Counted from the stretch's first letter, positions 9,691 to 22,172 are shown. The stretch: 64,000 nucleotides of DNA from Tragulus kanchil (GCA_022376925.1 JAIOJX010000004.1:176481501-176545500); one strand, 5' to 3'. Made by a program: numbers and translations. The notes: a model not told the origin generated them from the sequence alone.

Positions 9691-10425
9691 GGCGGGGCCG
9701 GCGGGCGAGCCTGGCGGGCTCCCCGGCTCCCGGGCCGGTGAAGGGCTTGGGCGTCCTTGCGGGCAGGGCCCGGCCTGGCCCTGCTCGGCGGCCTCCCCAG
9801 CCACGGGCTCCGTCTGAAAGGGCGAGAGAGAGGTACTGGTGAGTGTGGTCTGGGGTGGGCAGCTTCTGGACACAGGTCTGGAGGGCAGGACCTGCCTGCT
9901 GCTCCTAAGAATCAGTTCAGGCCATTCACGGCCCATGCCTGGTGCAGTGTCCTCTCCAAAAAGACGAAATGGTCTTAGAACCTTGCTGAGGGCTGAACTG
10001 GGTTGCCCTAAAATCCACGTGTTGAAATCTGAACCCCTCCAGGCGATGGTATTTGGGGATGGGGCATTCGGGAGGTAAAACAGGTCTAGATGAGGTCAGG
10101 AAGGTGACTTCTCTGGGGGTCTAGCGACTAAGACGCCAAACTCCTAATGCAGCGGCCCGACTCTGAGCCATGGTCAGGGAAGTAAATCCCAGATGCCGCA
10201 ATTAAGTTTGCGTGATACAGCTAAAGATCCAGAGTGCTACCACAAGTATCAATGAAGGTCCTGCCTGCAGCAAATAAGACCCAGTGCAGCCGAATAAATA
10301 CACTATTTGGATGAGGTCAGGAGGGTGGGGTCCCCATTATGTGACTGGTGTCCTTAGAAGGACTCCCCTCCTTCTCACCCGTCTCCAAGAGCTTGCCTCC
10401 TCTCTCCTCTGGCCGGCAGGGGGCG

Positions 10426-10645
10426 CGACTTGGCATGCACTCTTACAAATGACTCCTTGCGACCCCATGGACTGTAGCCCACCAGGTTCCTTCGTCCATG
10501 GAATTTTCCAGGCAAGAATCCTGCTGCGGGCTGCTATGCCCTCCTCCAGGGGATCTTCCTGACCCAGGGATCTAACCTGGATCTATGGCCTCTCCTGCGT
10601 TGGCAGGCGAATGCTTTCCTGCTGAGTCACCTGAGAAACCCTGGC
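10426..10645 (-). mobile_element. Bov-A2-type SINE (BovB-derived), full in second D3 copy
   Basis: Contains the diagnostic run ACCCCATGGACTGTAGCCC, then TTTTCCAGGCAAGAATCCTG and a decayed GATCTTCCTGACCCAGGGAT segment. The first D3 copy (9310-9416) is cut in the middle of this element at the duplication junction. Found only in ruminants. Confidence 0.8.
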
Positions 10646-11426
10646 AGAGGACGGTCGACGCACGAGGCCGAGAGCTCTCCCCGGAACCAGACCAGGCTGC
10701 ACACAGAACCTGGACTTCTAGTCTCCAGAACAGGAAGAACTAAATGTCTCCTTTGAGCCCCGCAGTCTGTGGTATTTTGATAATGGTGGTCCAAGCTGAC
10801 TGAGACTAATCGCAAAGTCCTTCCAGCTTGAAGTTCAATTCTTTACCTTGGGGGCCTAGGAGGTGGACTGAGTAGAGTGGCCAATGCTCTGGAATATAGT
10901 TTAGCACAATAGCCAGCAGTGTCCAATCCACAGACCTGGGTCTGAATCTCAACGTTGTCCCCTGTAACCTGGTGACCTCGAGCAAGCCCCTCAACAGTTC
11001 CAACACGGCAGGTGGGAGTGTGGGCTCCAGACCCCAGTGACCCGGGTTTGACTCTTGGCTCTTCTCCCTATTGGCTGTGCAGCCTTGGTCAACACTCATA
11101 GCCTTGGACTCAGTTTCCCGCTCTGTAAAACGGGACTAGTGTTAGTTCTTAGTTCATAGAGAGGTTGCTGCAAGGGTGAAATGACTTTCTGTGTGCTTAG
11201 AGCAGCACGGTGAGCTCTCTGGAATGTTGGCGATTTTTTCTTAGCCCCAGTTTCCTCTTCTCTAAACTGGGGGTGAGAACGCTTACCATGCAAGGTGGCT
11301 AGGGTTTCAATGATTTAGTGTGTATGATGGCATCTCACATCTTATAATACCCAATAAATTGCTATTAGCAATGCAAATCAATAGAAATCTCCCTGACAAC
11401 AGCTCAGCGCCCGGATGAGCCATCCT
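10646..11426. other. CSDC2 upstream/intronic DNA with MIR-like fragment
   Basis: About 11020-11215 resembles MIR (text like GGGTTTGACTCTTGGCTC, then CTCAGTTTCCCGCTCTGTAA). The rest is unique and unassigned. Confidence 0.45.
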
Positions 11427-11600
11427 TTTTTTTTTTTTGGCTGCATGGGGTCTTATGTGGACATTCAGGATCTTTTGTTGGACACTCAGGCTTAGTGGCC
11501 CTGTAGCGTGTGGGATTTTAGTTGCCAGACCATGAATCAAAACAGTGTCCCTTGCATCCGAAGGCTGATTCTTAACCGCGTGACCACCAGGGGAGTCCCT
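11427..11600 (-). mobile_element. tRNA-derived SINE
   Basis: Reverse-oriented: T-run at 11427, then a decayed body, ending ACCACCAGGGGAGTCCC, which is the complement of the tRNA-like head GGGACTCCCCTGGTGG. Confidence 0.75.
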
Positions 11601-12470
11601 CGTCCTGGATTTTTCTCTGCAGAAGAAGAGAATGTAGTTGCCTCACCCATACACCTGCCCACCCTTTCCTCTCCCCTGGGACTGGAAAGTCTTGGGCTCC
11701 AAGAGACGCTAGGCCGTGTGTTGAGGCTGGAGCCGGCAGCCTGCCACCGTGCGGCCAGGAAGGACGCCTGGGCCAGGAGAGCGCCAGATCCACTGCGTGT
11801 GCACTACCGACTTGGGGAGCAGCCGTCTCAGCTTCCTCATCCGTCCCACTGAGCCAATAGCCCAGCCTCGCAGGTCATGGTGAGGCTCGGCTAACGGGGC
11901 GTATAAAGAAGGAGCCATTGCCCAGGACCACATAGGAGGGCGGGTGACTGGTTCTCCACCTCCTCACTCCCATTCCCTCACTCCCTCTGATCCTGGAGCT
12001 AGATTTGAATTCCTGAGCTGAGTCTATTTCTGGCCTCCATCTCTGCCCCGCCCCCTGAAAACCTGTCCTTTCCGGGGAAGAGATTAAGAACCCTTGCGAC
12101 TCCAGAGCCCCGCGTGGACTAAAGAACCAAGGAGCCATCCCACCGCACACCCATCATTGGAGCAGGTCTCCTGGCCACTGTTCAAGATCACACAGCAAGT
12201 GGGACTTTTCTGGGTCGAGGTGATGCGCTGGCTCTGCCATCCCCAGGGCGTGGAGAGGCACCCTCCCTCCCCCTCAGCAGGCCCCCAACACTTCCCAGCC
12301 AGCTAGGTGAGGTACTAGGGGCAAGGCCGGGGAGACTCAGAATTACCCCTCAGGTCCCCTCATGCCGATGTGTAGTTTTTCCTCTCTCAGTCCACTTGAA
12401 GAGGCAGGCATGGACCAGGTTTAGCATTCTGTCCCCATTTAATCAATCACTTGAATTAATTAAGTCAACC
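11601..12470. other. Unassigned noncoding DNA
   Basis: Unique sequence. I see no exon or clear repeat beyond short fragments such as the MIR-like text near 11840-11940. Confidence 0.4.
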
Positions 12471-12476
12471 AACCCT

Positions 12477-12752
12477 GAATAATCATCGGAAGGACTGATG
12501 CTGAAGCTGAAGCACCAATAATGTGGCCACCTGATGCGAAGAGCTGGCTCGTTGGAAAAGACCCTGACGCTGGGCAAGATGGAGGGCAGGAGGAGAAGGG
12601 GATGACAGAGGACGAGATAGCTGGGTGGCATTATCAACTCAATAAACATGAGTTTGAGCAAATTCAGGGAGACGGTGAAGGACAGAGGAGCCTAGTGGGC
12701 TGCAGTCCATGGGGTTGCAGAATTGGACACAACTTAGCGACTGAACGACAAC
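12477..12752 (+). mobile_element. LINE BovB (RTE) 3' end
   Basis: Text such as GATGCTGAAGCTGAAGCACC, GGCCACCTGATGCGAAGAGC, GGAAAAGACCCTGACGCTGG and the end GGACACAACTTAGCGACTGA matches the BovB 3' terminal region. This family was transferred horizontally into ruminant ancestors and is diagnostic for them here. Confidence 0.85.
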
Positions 12753-12784
12753 AAATTAATGAATTAACTTTAAAAAAATGCTTG

Positions 12785-12935
12785 GGGACTTCCCTGATGG
12801 TCTAATGGTTAGGACTCTGGGCTCCTAATGCTGAGGTCCTGAGTTCAATCCCTGGTCAGGGAACTAGATCCCATATGCTGCAACTAACACCAAAACCAGC
12901 CAAATAAATAAATAATAATTAAAAAAAAAAAAAAA
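12785..12935 (+). mobile_element. tRNA-derived SINE (Bov-tA type)
   Basis: Opens GGGACTTCCCTGATGGTC, has the B-box-like GAGTTCAATCCCTGGTCAGG and ends in AATAAATAAATAATAATT plus an A-run. Confidence 0.85.
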
Positions 12936-12936
12936 T

Positions 12937-13043
12937 GCTTGGCTGCACGGCTTCAAGCTTGTGGGGTCTTAGTTCCCCAGCCAGGAACTGAACATGCGCC
13001 CGTGGCAGTAAAACCACAGAGGCCTAACCGCGGGCCCACGAGA
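12937..13043 (-). mobile_element. tRNA-derived SINE fragment
   Basis: Reverse-oriented body with GTCTTAGTTCCCCAGCCAGG, complement of the common SINE core. It directly follows the A-tail of the preceding + strand SINE. Confidence 0.6.
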
Positions 13044-13062
13044 GAACCCCATCTCCATTCTA

Positions 13063-13612
13063 GAGAAAAGAAAATGCAAGCTTCAACAGGAGAAGCAGTC
13101 ACACAAACCTTGCACCCGAATGTCCACAGCAGTGTTATTCATAAAGGCCCCAAAGTGGAGAGAACCCAAAGGCCTATCAACAGATAAATGGATAAACATG
13201 TGGTTTATACTTGTATGTGGTTAACCATGCAAGAGAACATTATTCAGCCGTAAAAAGAAATGAAGTATTGATATAGCTACAAGACAGCTGAAGTTGAAAC
13301 CTTGAAATCATGGTGCTTGGTGGAAGAAGCGAGCCACAAAAGACCACATATTGCATGATTCCACGCGTGTGAAATGCTCAGAAGAGGCAAACCCACAGAG
13401 ACAGGAAGTGGATTAGTGATTCCAGGGGTTGGAGACGGGGAAGGAAAATGAGGAGTGACTTCTAATGGGCGCAGACTTTCTTTTGGGGGCTGAACATGTC
13501 CTTAAATTGACGACAGCAATGTTGCATAACTCTGTAAATACCCTGAAAGCCACTGACTTGTCCATCTTAAGCAGATAAATTACACAGTGTGGGAATGAGA
13601 CCTCAATAACAC
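13063..13612 (+). mobile_element. LINE-1 3' end fragment
   Basis: Contains AATGTCCACAGCAGTGTTATT, AACATTATTCAGCCGTAAAA, CACATATTGCATGATTCCA and a late GACCTCAATAA. These are decayed forms of the mammalian L1 3' region. The part after 13223 is repeated at 14336-14725 by D4. Confidence 0.75.
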
Positions 13613-15459
13613 TGTTATGGAAAAGGAAGATAGGCACCAAGGCTACCAAGATGACACCAGGAAGCAGGAGGTGCCCTGTGGCAGGCTCCTGGCGGCCACC
13701 TACCTGACCCGGGTGAGGGTGACGGGTGGCCGGCAGAGAACCTGGCCTCCGTTTATCCAGGAAGCAGGGCGGCCCTGGCCTGCCCGCGGCAGTGTCCCCA
13801 GGCCTGGTATTGTGCTCCGCGGTGACAGCCTGTGCTGGGAGGTCGTGGGGGCGGAGGGGAGGGGAGGAGCGGGGAGGGGGCGCTGAGCCAGCCCACAGCG
13901 GTTACCAGGGAGATGCAGCTGAGCTGGGCCCTTCTCTGACCAACCCGCCAGGCCTCCAGACCCAATGCTGAATGAACGTGGCTCTCGGGTCTCAAGCTAA
14001 GTGGGCAGTGGGGAAGGGGAAAGAGGCACCGAGGATCCAAGGTTAGGGTGGAGGGCAGCCCCTCCTTCCCCTCCCCCGGGGCCAGGCAGCAGAGGGGGGG
14101 GACAGAACACCAGCAGCAACCGGCAGGCGTCCAGCCCCGCCTGTGGAGGGGCTTGGGGAGAAGGTGGAGAGCTGGCCTCTGGGAAGGCGTTGGGGCCGGA
14201 GGGGCACACGTGGGAGCTCCCCTCTCTCCCTCGTCCTCTGGAATATGAGGACTGCAAGACTCCCTCCTCCAAGGGCAGCAGTGAGGCGATGTGGGACGGA
14301 GCATGGAGGGCAGGTGCTACATGAGGTGCTCCTCCAACCATGCAAGAGAACATTATTCAGCCGTAAAAAGAAATGAAGTATTGATATAGCTACAAGACAG
14401 CTGAAGTTGAAACCTTGAAATCATGGTGCTTGGTGGAAGAAGCGAGCCACAAAAGACCACATATTGCATGATTCCACGCGTGTGAAATGCTCAGAAGAGG
14501 CAAACCCACAGAGACAGGAAGTGGATTAGTGATTCCAGGGGTTGGAGACGGGGAAGGAAAATGAGGAGTGACTTCTAATGGGCGCAGACTTTCTTTTGGG
14601 GGCTGAACATGTCCTTAAATTGACGACAGCAATGTTGCATAACTCTGTAAATACCCTGAAAGCCACTGACTTGTCCATCTTAAGCAGATAAATTACACAG
14701 TGTGGGAATGAGACCTCAATAACACTGTTATGGAAAAGGAAGATAGGCACCAAGGCTACCAAGATGACACCAGGAAGCAGGAGGTGCCCTGTGGCAGGCT
14801 CCTGGCGGCCACCTACCTGACCCGGGTGAGGGTGACGGGTGGCCGGCAGAGAACCCGGCCTCCGTTTATCCAGGAAGCAGGGCGGCCCTGGCCTGCCCGC
14901 GGCAGTGTCCCCAGGCCTGGTATTGTGCTCCGCGGTGACAGCCTGTGCTGGGAGGTCGTGGGGGCGGAGGGGAGGGGAGGAGCGGGGAGGGGGCGCTGAG
15001 CCAGCCCACAGCGGTTACCAGGGAGATGCAGCTGAGCTGGGCCCTTCTCTGACCAACCCGCCAGGCCTCCAGACCCAATGCTGAATGAACGTGGCTCTCG
15101 GGTCTCAAGCTAAGTGGGCAGTGGGGAAGGGGAAAGAGGCACCGAGGATCCAAGGTTAGGGTGGAGGGCAGCCCCTCCTTCCCCTCCCCCGGGGCCAGGC
15201 AGCAGAGGGGGGGGACAGAACACCAGCAGCAACCGGCAGGCGTCCAGCCCCGCCTGTGGAGGGGCTTGGGGAGAAGGTGGAGAGCTGGCCTCTGGGAAGG
15301 CGTTGGGGCCGGAGGGGCACACGTGGGAGCTCCCCTCTCTCCCTCGTCCTCTGGAATATGAGGACTGCAAGACTCCCTCCTCCAAGGGCAGCAGTGAGGC
15401 GATGTGGGACGGAGCATGGGGAGCGCTGGCTAGGTGCTACATGAGAGGGTGCTCCTCCA
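13223..15459. repeat. Tandem direct duplication D4 (13223-14335 / 14336-15459)
   Basis: Offset 1113. One interior substitution is visible (GAGAACCTGG versus GAGAACCCGG). The last 50 bases of copy 1 (about 14300-14335) are disturbed relative to copy 2 by small deletions, directly at the junction. The copies abut without filler. Confidence 0.95.
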
Positions 15460-15621
15460 GCCAGGGCGGCTGGGGGGCAGGGGGAGGAGGGAGTGGGTGG
15501 AGGAGAGACCTTCCAGCTAAGCCCACCCGTCATTCTCATCTCTCTGTTTCCCCAAGGACTTGCCCCCCCACTGGGTCCCTGCCCTGCCCTCTTTTCATTT
15601 AGTTTCTGCAACAGTCCTTTA

Positions 15622-15940
15622 AGAATCCTGACCCCAGGCTTCCCTGGTGGTCCAGCGGGTGAAGAGTCAACCTTGCAATGCAAGGGGCGCCAGTTAGATC
15701 CCTGGTCCAGGAAGATCCCACTTGCAGCGGAGCGACTGGACCGGTTGGAATCGGTTAGACTGGTGTGTCCAATTATGAGCCGGCTCGGAGCGCATGCACC
15801 CAGAGCCAGTGCTCTGCAAGGAGAGAGGCCACTGCAATGGGAGGCCCACACAGGCCAAAGAATAAAGATGGATGAAAATAAATAAACAAAAAGTCAATAA
15901 ACGAGGACGTAAATTAAAAAAAAAAAGAGTCCCGACCCCA
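15622..15940 (+). mobile_element. tRNA-derived SINE, long-bodied type, with target duplication
   Basis: Opens GGCTTCCCTGGTGGTCCAGC at 15637. Its body contains GAGCGCATGCACCCAGAGCC and its tail GAATAAAGATGGATGAAAAT. It is flanked by AGAATCCTGACCCCA and AGAGTCCCGACCCCA. Confidence 0.85.
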
Positions 15941-18010
15941 TTTTGCAGAGGAGTAAACTGAGGCTGTCATTCACTCAAGGCCACTTAGCAATTAATGTCT
16001 GAGCCAGAATTGAACCAGGGCAGCCGAACTCTGGAGCCCTGGGGTAGGGAATCAGGGGTCCTGGGTTCAGTTCTGTATTGCTACTGATTTGCTGTGTGAC
16101 CTTGGACAGTCTTTCCGTCTCTGTCCCCTGCCAGAGCCCTAGACTTGAAGAAGCTGACAGTGCAGGGTAGCCTGGGAGACCAGGGAGAATGCAACAAGGG
16201 GATGAGGAGCGAGTCTCCAGCTCAAACTCTTTCTCCAGAATATCGCTGCAGAAGGAAGCAAGGGAAGACAGGGCTTTTATCATCTGAATGTTGTATACAG
16301 TCTTTATAAAAAAGGTCCTTTTTAAAGTCTTTATTGAACTTGTTACAATACAGCTTCTGTTTTAGTTTTGATTTTTTGGCTACGAGGCATGTGCGATTTT
16401 AGCTCCCTAACCAGGGATCGAACGGCATCCCCTGCATTGGAAGGCCAAGTCATGACCGCTGGACCACCAGGGAAGTTCATGAAGAATCTTTACAGAAATT
16501 ATTTTTCATTTTTAAATCTCCCTGTTGCCCTGAAAGATTGAAATTACAGTTGTTTCCATTTTACAAACAAGGAAGCTGGAACTCAGAGAGTTTAAGTGAC
16601 TTTCTCAAGGTCACACAGCACCTGCTGTGACAGAGGCTAGATGTGTCTGAAAGCAAACGGTGTCCTCCTATAAGGATAAATTCCCAGAAGAATTTTCCTT
16701 GAGAAAGCAAAGGGGAAATAAACTCTGAGAGCAGAGAAATAAATATGTTTGTAGAACATTTGGTTCAAGTCAATCAGAGCTAAAGCCTATCCCCAAGGGG
16801 CTTGGAGTGCCCATCTGGGGGCGTCTCTGACCTGGAATAACATTAGAACTAGCAGCTGAAGGGCAGAGGACAGCCGGCAAGATGCCCAGAGGGCTGGGCC
16901 TGGCCCTCGTTAGACTGGTGTGTCCAATTATGAGCCGGCTCGGAGCGCATGCACCCAGAGCCAGTGCTCTGCAGCGACAGAGGCCACTGTGATGGGAGGC
17001 CCACACGGGCCAAAGAACAAAGATGGATGAAAATAGATAAATGAAAGACCAATAGAAGTGGCCAAAAAAAAAAAAAAAGAGTCCCGACCCCATTTTGCAG
17101 AGGAGTAAACTGAGGCTGTCATTCACTCAAGGCCACTTAGCAATTAATGTCTGAGCCAGAATTGAACCAGGGCAGCCGAACTCTGGAGCCCTGGGGTAGG
17201 GAATCAGGGGTCCTGGGTTCAGTTCTGTATTGCTACTGATTTGCTGTGTGACCTTGGACAGTCTTTCCGTCTCTGTCCCCTGCCAGAGCCCTAGACTTGA
17301 AGAAGCTGACAGTGCAGGGTAGCCTGGGAGACCAGGGAGAATGCAACAAGGGGATGAGGAGCGAGTCTCCAGCTCAAACTCTTTCTCCAGAATATCGCTG
17401 CAGAAGGAAGCAAGGGAAGACAGGGCTTTTATCATCTGAATGTTGTATACAGTCTTTATAAAAAAGGTCCTTTTTAAAGTCTTTATTGAACTTGTTACAA
17501 TACAGCTTCTGTTTTAGTTTTGATTTTTTGGCTACGAGGCATGTGCGATTTTAGCTCCCTAACCAGGGATCGAACGGCATCCCCTGCATTGGAAGGCCAA
17601 GTCATGACCGCTGGACCACCAGGGAAGTTCATGAAGAATCTTTACAGAAATTATTTTCATTTTTAAATCTCCCTGTTGCCCTGAAAGATTGAAATTACAG
17701 TTGTTTCCATTTTACAAACAAGGAAGCTGGAACTCAGAGAGTTTAAGTGACTTTCTCAAGGTCACACAGCACCTGCTGTGACAGAGGCTAGATGTGTCTG
17801 AAAGCAAACGGTGTCCTCCTATAAGGATAAATTCCCAGAAGAATTTTCCTTGAGAAAGCAAAGGGGAAATAAACTCTGAGAGCAGAGAAATAAATATGTT
17901 TGTAGAACATTTGGTTCAAGTCAATCAGAGCTAAAGCCTATCCCCAAGGGGCTTGGAGTGCCCATCTGGGGGCGTCTCTGACCTGGAATAATGCCATTCA
18001 GAACTAGCAG
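15754..18010. repeat. Tandem direct duplication D5 (about 15754-16895 / 16909-18010)
   Basis: Offset 1155 in the SINE part and 1152 beyond it. The SINE tails differ between copies. The right edge of copy 1 (16840-16895) is degraded: AATAACATTAGAAC versus AATAATGCCATTCAGAAC, and GGGCAGAGG versus GGGCAAGAGG. Copy 2 begins inside the SINE at 16909. Confidence 0.9.
16324..16480 (-). mobile_element. tRNA-derived SINE
   Basis: Reverse-oriented, ending GGACCACCAGGGAAGTTC. D5 duplicates it at 17475-17632. A MIR-like fragment follows at about 16555-16625 (GGTCACACAGCA). Confidence 0.75.
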
Positions 18011-20069
18011 CTGAAGGGCAAGAGGACAGCCTGGGACCCAGATGGCCCAGGATTGACTGTTGGCTCTAGAGCATCCTAGCTGAGCTCCCTTTAAAGAAAA
18101 AAATTTATTTATTGATGCATTTGGCTGTTCTGTGTGTTAGTTGTAATGTGAGGGATCTTTAGCTGCACCAGGCAGGACCTAGTTCCCTAACCAGGGGTCA
18201 GACCCCAGATCCCCTGCATTGGGAGCTTGGAGTCTTAGCCACTGGACCACCAGGAAAGCCTAACCCTCCCACTTTAAGCCTCAGTCTTCCCATCTGTCAA
18301 ACAGGGTGAATCATAGTACCCTGACCAGGTTACAAGAGGAGCTGAGGAGCCGTGCCGATGGTCCACCTCTGAGTGTTTTGGTTCTGACCCTGCCAGCCAA
18401 GGTCCTCTTCATTTCCTTGCATGAAGATCAAGCCCCAGTGACTCCGCAGACCAAGAGGCCAGGGGAGGTAAAAATAAACCATCAGAGCTGTTCGGAGATA
18501 ATCCTAGGCAAGGTCATGATACGGCATCATGGGGCTGTGAATGGTGATTCAGCCACATCAGCAGGTGACCATCAGCCTGATGTTGGGACTCCTCCAATGA
18601 TCAGCTCCATCCAAGAGAACTGGGCAGGAGATGGCTGTCAGAGTCCTCTGTTGACTCCGTGAGTCCCTCTCCTTCTGGGCAGGTCAGGGAAAGCAAGTTG
18701 GCTCAAGCACCCAGTGCTGTGTGACCTGGCGCAAGCGGCTGCCCCTCTCTGGGCCTCAATTTTCTCCTCGGCTACACGAATCATCATTGATCCAGATGAC
18801 GCACAAGGGTTGCTCCATGTCTCCTCTGAGAAGTCGCATGCGTAACTAAGTGTGATTGCCTGGCCCTGGGACAACCAACAAGAGAGGAACCAGCCCTGCC
18901 CTGGGAGAGGCCAGGTCCGGAGGGAACAGACCGACAAATAGATCACAGGGTGGTTGGTCCTGAGAAAGCAAAGGGAAATAAACTCTGAGAGCAGAGAAAT
19001 AAATATGTTTGTAGAACATTTGGTTCAAGTCAATCAGAGCTAAAGCCTATCCCCAAGGGGCTTGGAGTGCCCATCTGGGGGCGTCTCTGACCTGGAATAA
19101 TGCCATTCAGAACTAGCAGCTGAAGGGCAAGAGGACAGCCTGGGACCCAGATGGCCCAGGATTGACTGTTGGCTCTAGAGCATCCTAGCTGAGCTCCCTT
19201 TAAAGAAAAAAATTTATTTATTGATGCATTTGGCTGTTCTGTGTGTTAGTTGTAATGTGAGGGATCTTTAGCTGCACCAGGCAGGACCTAGTTCCCTAAC
19301 CAGGGGTCAGACCCCAGATCCCCTGCATTGGGAGCTTGGAGTCTTAGCCACTGGACCACCAGGAAAGCCTAACCCTCCCACTTTAAGCCTCAGTCTTCCC
19401 ATCTGTCAAACAGGGTGAATCATAGTACCCTGACCAGGTTACAAGAGGAGCTGAGGAGCCGTGCCGATGGTCCACCTCTGAGTGTTTTGGTTCTGACCCT
19501 GCCAGCCAAGGTCCTCTTCATTTCCTTGCATGAAGATCAAGCCCCAGTGACTCCGCAGACCAAGAGGCCAGGGGAGGTAAAAATAAACCATCAGAGCTGT
19601 TCGGAGATAATCCTAGGCAAGGTCATGATACGGCATCATGGGGCTGTGAATGGTGATTCAGCCACATCAGCAGGTGACCATCAGCCTGATGTTGGGACTC
19701 CTCCAATGATCAGCTCCATCCAAGAGAACTGGGCAGGAGATGGCTGTCAGAGTCCTCTGTTGACTCCGTGAGTCCCTCTCCTTCTGGGCAGGTCAGGGAA
19801 AGCAAGTTGGCTCAAGCACCCAGTGCTGTGTGACCTGGCGCAAGCGGCTGCCCCTCTCTGGGCCTCAATTTTCTCCTCGGCTACACGAATCATCATTGAT
19901 CCAGATGACGCACAAGGGTTGCTCCATGTCTCCTCTGAGAAGTCGCATGCGTAACTAAGTGTGATTGCCTGGCCCTGGGACAACCAACAAGAGAGGAACC
20001 AGCCCTGCCCTGGGAGAGGCCAGGTCCGGAGGGAACAGACCGACAAATAGATCACAGGGTGGTTGGTCC
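17851..20069. repeat. Tandem direct duplication D6 (17851-18960 / 18961-20069)
   Basis: Offset 1110 then 1109 after a one-base G-run loss in the first bases of copy 2 (AAGGGGAAAT versus AAGGGAAAT). It overlaps the right end of D5, so about 150 bp exists in three copies (16700, 17851, 18961). Confidence 0.95.
18090..18263 (-). mobile_element. tRNA-derived SINE
   Basis: Reverse-oriented: AAATTTATTTATTGATGCAT tail side, core CCCTAACCAGGGGTCAGACC, head complement GGACCACCAGGAAAGCC. D6 repeats it at 19199-19372. Confidence 0.8.
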
Positions 20070-20800
20070 TGATAGGACAAGATCATGGCCACCATCGCTT
20101 GATCAGTAACCATGTGCCAAGCGGTGTGGCAAGCCTCTTACCCTCTTTCCTCATTGATTCCTCACAACCCTACAAGGTAATTGCCATTATTAACCCCATT
20201 TTTCAGAGGAGTAAACTGAGGCCCAGAGACGTGAGGAGTCTTGCTGGGCTCACACAGCCAGTTGGGGCAGCCCTTCTGCACCCTGGAGGTGTTTGGGGGG
20301 CAGTGCAGAAAGCCTTCAGGCAGGAGGTGGGGAGGGAGGACCAGCGGGTCCCTTCAAGCTCCCGCCTCCCCTGCAGAAGGAAACGCGGGGCTCGGGGTTC
20401 TATTTCTGGATTTGTGCTGACTCAGACCGTGACCTTGGGTGAGTCACTTGCCAACTACAGCAAGCGTAAAAGCAGCTCTCTCCATAAGAGCATCCCAGCC
20501 CGAGCCCCCTTTGCCGAGGAGCAGAGATAGGAAGCATGCCCCCTGGCTTGGCAAGGGGAAAGGCAGGGACGCGGGGTGAGGGAGTAAGGGTCTCTGGACT
20601 TCGAGGTCTTATCCAGGATGGGCCTGAGGAGGGTGAGGAGACAGCCCCAGGACCCCCAGCAGCTGGCTGCTCCCCAGCGCCCCTGCCCTCCCCCAGCCTC
20701 CCAGACACTCCTTAAAATACATCAGTGCCGGAGCTGCTGGAGCAGCTGGAGGTGACCTAATTAACTGGTTCTTTCCCTCTGCCACAGCCAGCGCGGGCGC

Positions 20801-20834
<34 letters not shown>

Positions 20835-22172
20835 TGGGGGGCGTGGGGCGCTGCCCCAGCCAATACGTGAGCTTCCCGGAGACCCTTTAACTTTCCTCCT
20901 TGTCACGTTCCCAGCCTGCCTGGGAGGACGCCTATGATTAATGTCTTTGGGCTTCCTTGGTGTTCTTGGGGGTAGGGATCCCAGGATGGGAGCCAGAAGG
21001 GCCACGCTCATATCCCAACTCCGCTGGGCTGTGTGACCATCGCAGATGACGACAAGGGTTGCTCCATGTCTCCTCTGAGAGCATGCGTAACTAAGTGTGA
21101 TTGCCTGGCCCTGGGACAACCAACAAGAGAGGAACCAGCCCTGCCCTGGGAGAGGCCAGGTCCGGAGGGAACAGACCGACAAATAGATCACAGGGTGGTT
21201 GGTCCTGATAGGACAAGATCATGGCCACCATCGCTTGATCAGTAACCATGTGCCAAGCGGTGTGGCAAGCCTCTTACCCTCTTTCCTCATTGATTCCTCA
21301 CAACCCTACAAGGTAATTGCCATTATTAACCCCATTTTTCAGAGGAGTAAACTGAGGCCCAGAGACGTGAGGAGTCTTGCTGGGCTCACACAGCCAGTTG
21401 GGGCAGCCCTTCTGCACCCTGGAGGTGTTTGGGGGGCAGTGCAGAAAGCCTTCAGGCAGGAGGTGGGGAGGGAGGACCAGCGGGTCCCTTCAAGCTCCCG
21501 CCTCCCCTGCAGAAGGAAACGCGGGGCTCGGGGTTCTATTTCTGGATTTGTGCTGACTCAGACCGTGACCTTGGGTGAGTCACTTGCCAACTACAGCAAG
21601 CGTAAAAGCAGCTCTCTCCATAAGAGCATCCCAGCCCGAGCCCCCTTTGCCGAGGAGCAGAGATAGGAAGCATGCCCCCTGGCTTGGCAAGGGGAAAGGC
21701 AGGGACGCGGGGTGAGGGAGTAAGGGTCTCTGGACTTCGAGGTCTTATCCAGGATGGGCCTGAGGAGGGTGAGGAGACAGCCCCAGGACCCCCAGCAGCT
21801 GGCTGCTCCCCAGCGCCCCTGCCCTCCCCCAGCCTCCCAGACACTCCTTAAAATACATCAGTGCCGGAGCTGCTGGAGCAGCTGGAGGTGACCTAATTAA
21901 CTGGTTCTTTCCCTCTGCCACAGCCAGCGCGGGCGCGAGTGTGTGTGTGTGTGTGTGTGTGTGTGCGCTGGGGGGCGTGGGGCGCTGCCCCAGCCAATAC
22001 GTGAGCTTCCCGGAGACCCTTTAACTTTCCTCCTTGTCACGTTCCCAGCCTGCCTGGGAGGACGCCTATGATTAATGTCTTTGGGCTTCCTTGGTGTTCT
22101 TGGGGGTAGGGATCCCAGGATGGGAGCCAGAAGGGCCACGCTCATATCCCAACTCCGCTGGGCTGTGTGACC
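19902..22172. repeat. Tandem direct duplication D7 (19902-21038 / 21043-22172)
   Basis: Offset about 1141 at the left edge settling to 1136 after two small deletions in the first 50 bases of copy 2 (GACGCACAAGG versus GACGACAAGG; GAGAAGTCGCATGC versus GAGAGCATGC). The GT microsatellite is 14 units in copy 1 and 13 in copy 2. MIR-like sequence lies at 20100-20260. Confidence 0.95.
20803..20830. repeat. (GT)14 microsatellite
   Basis: Uninterrupted GT run. The D7 partner at 21939-21964 has 13 units. Confidence 0.95.

Larger units (their letters stand above)
8316..10532. repeat. Tandem direct duplication D3 (8316-9416 / 9432-10532)
   Basis: Two 1101-bp copies at an offset of 1116, separated by 15 unmatched bases (9417-9431), the same filler length as D1. 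The copies look essentially identical. They carry the whole CSDC2 first coding exon, a SINE with target duplication and the first half of a Bov-A element. Confidence 0.95.
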
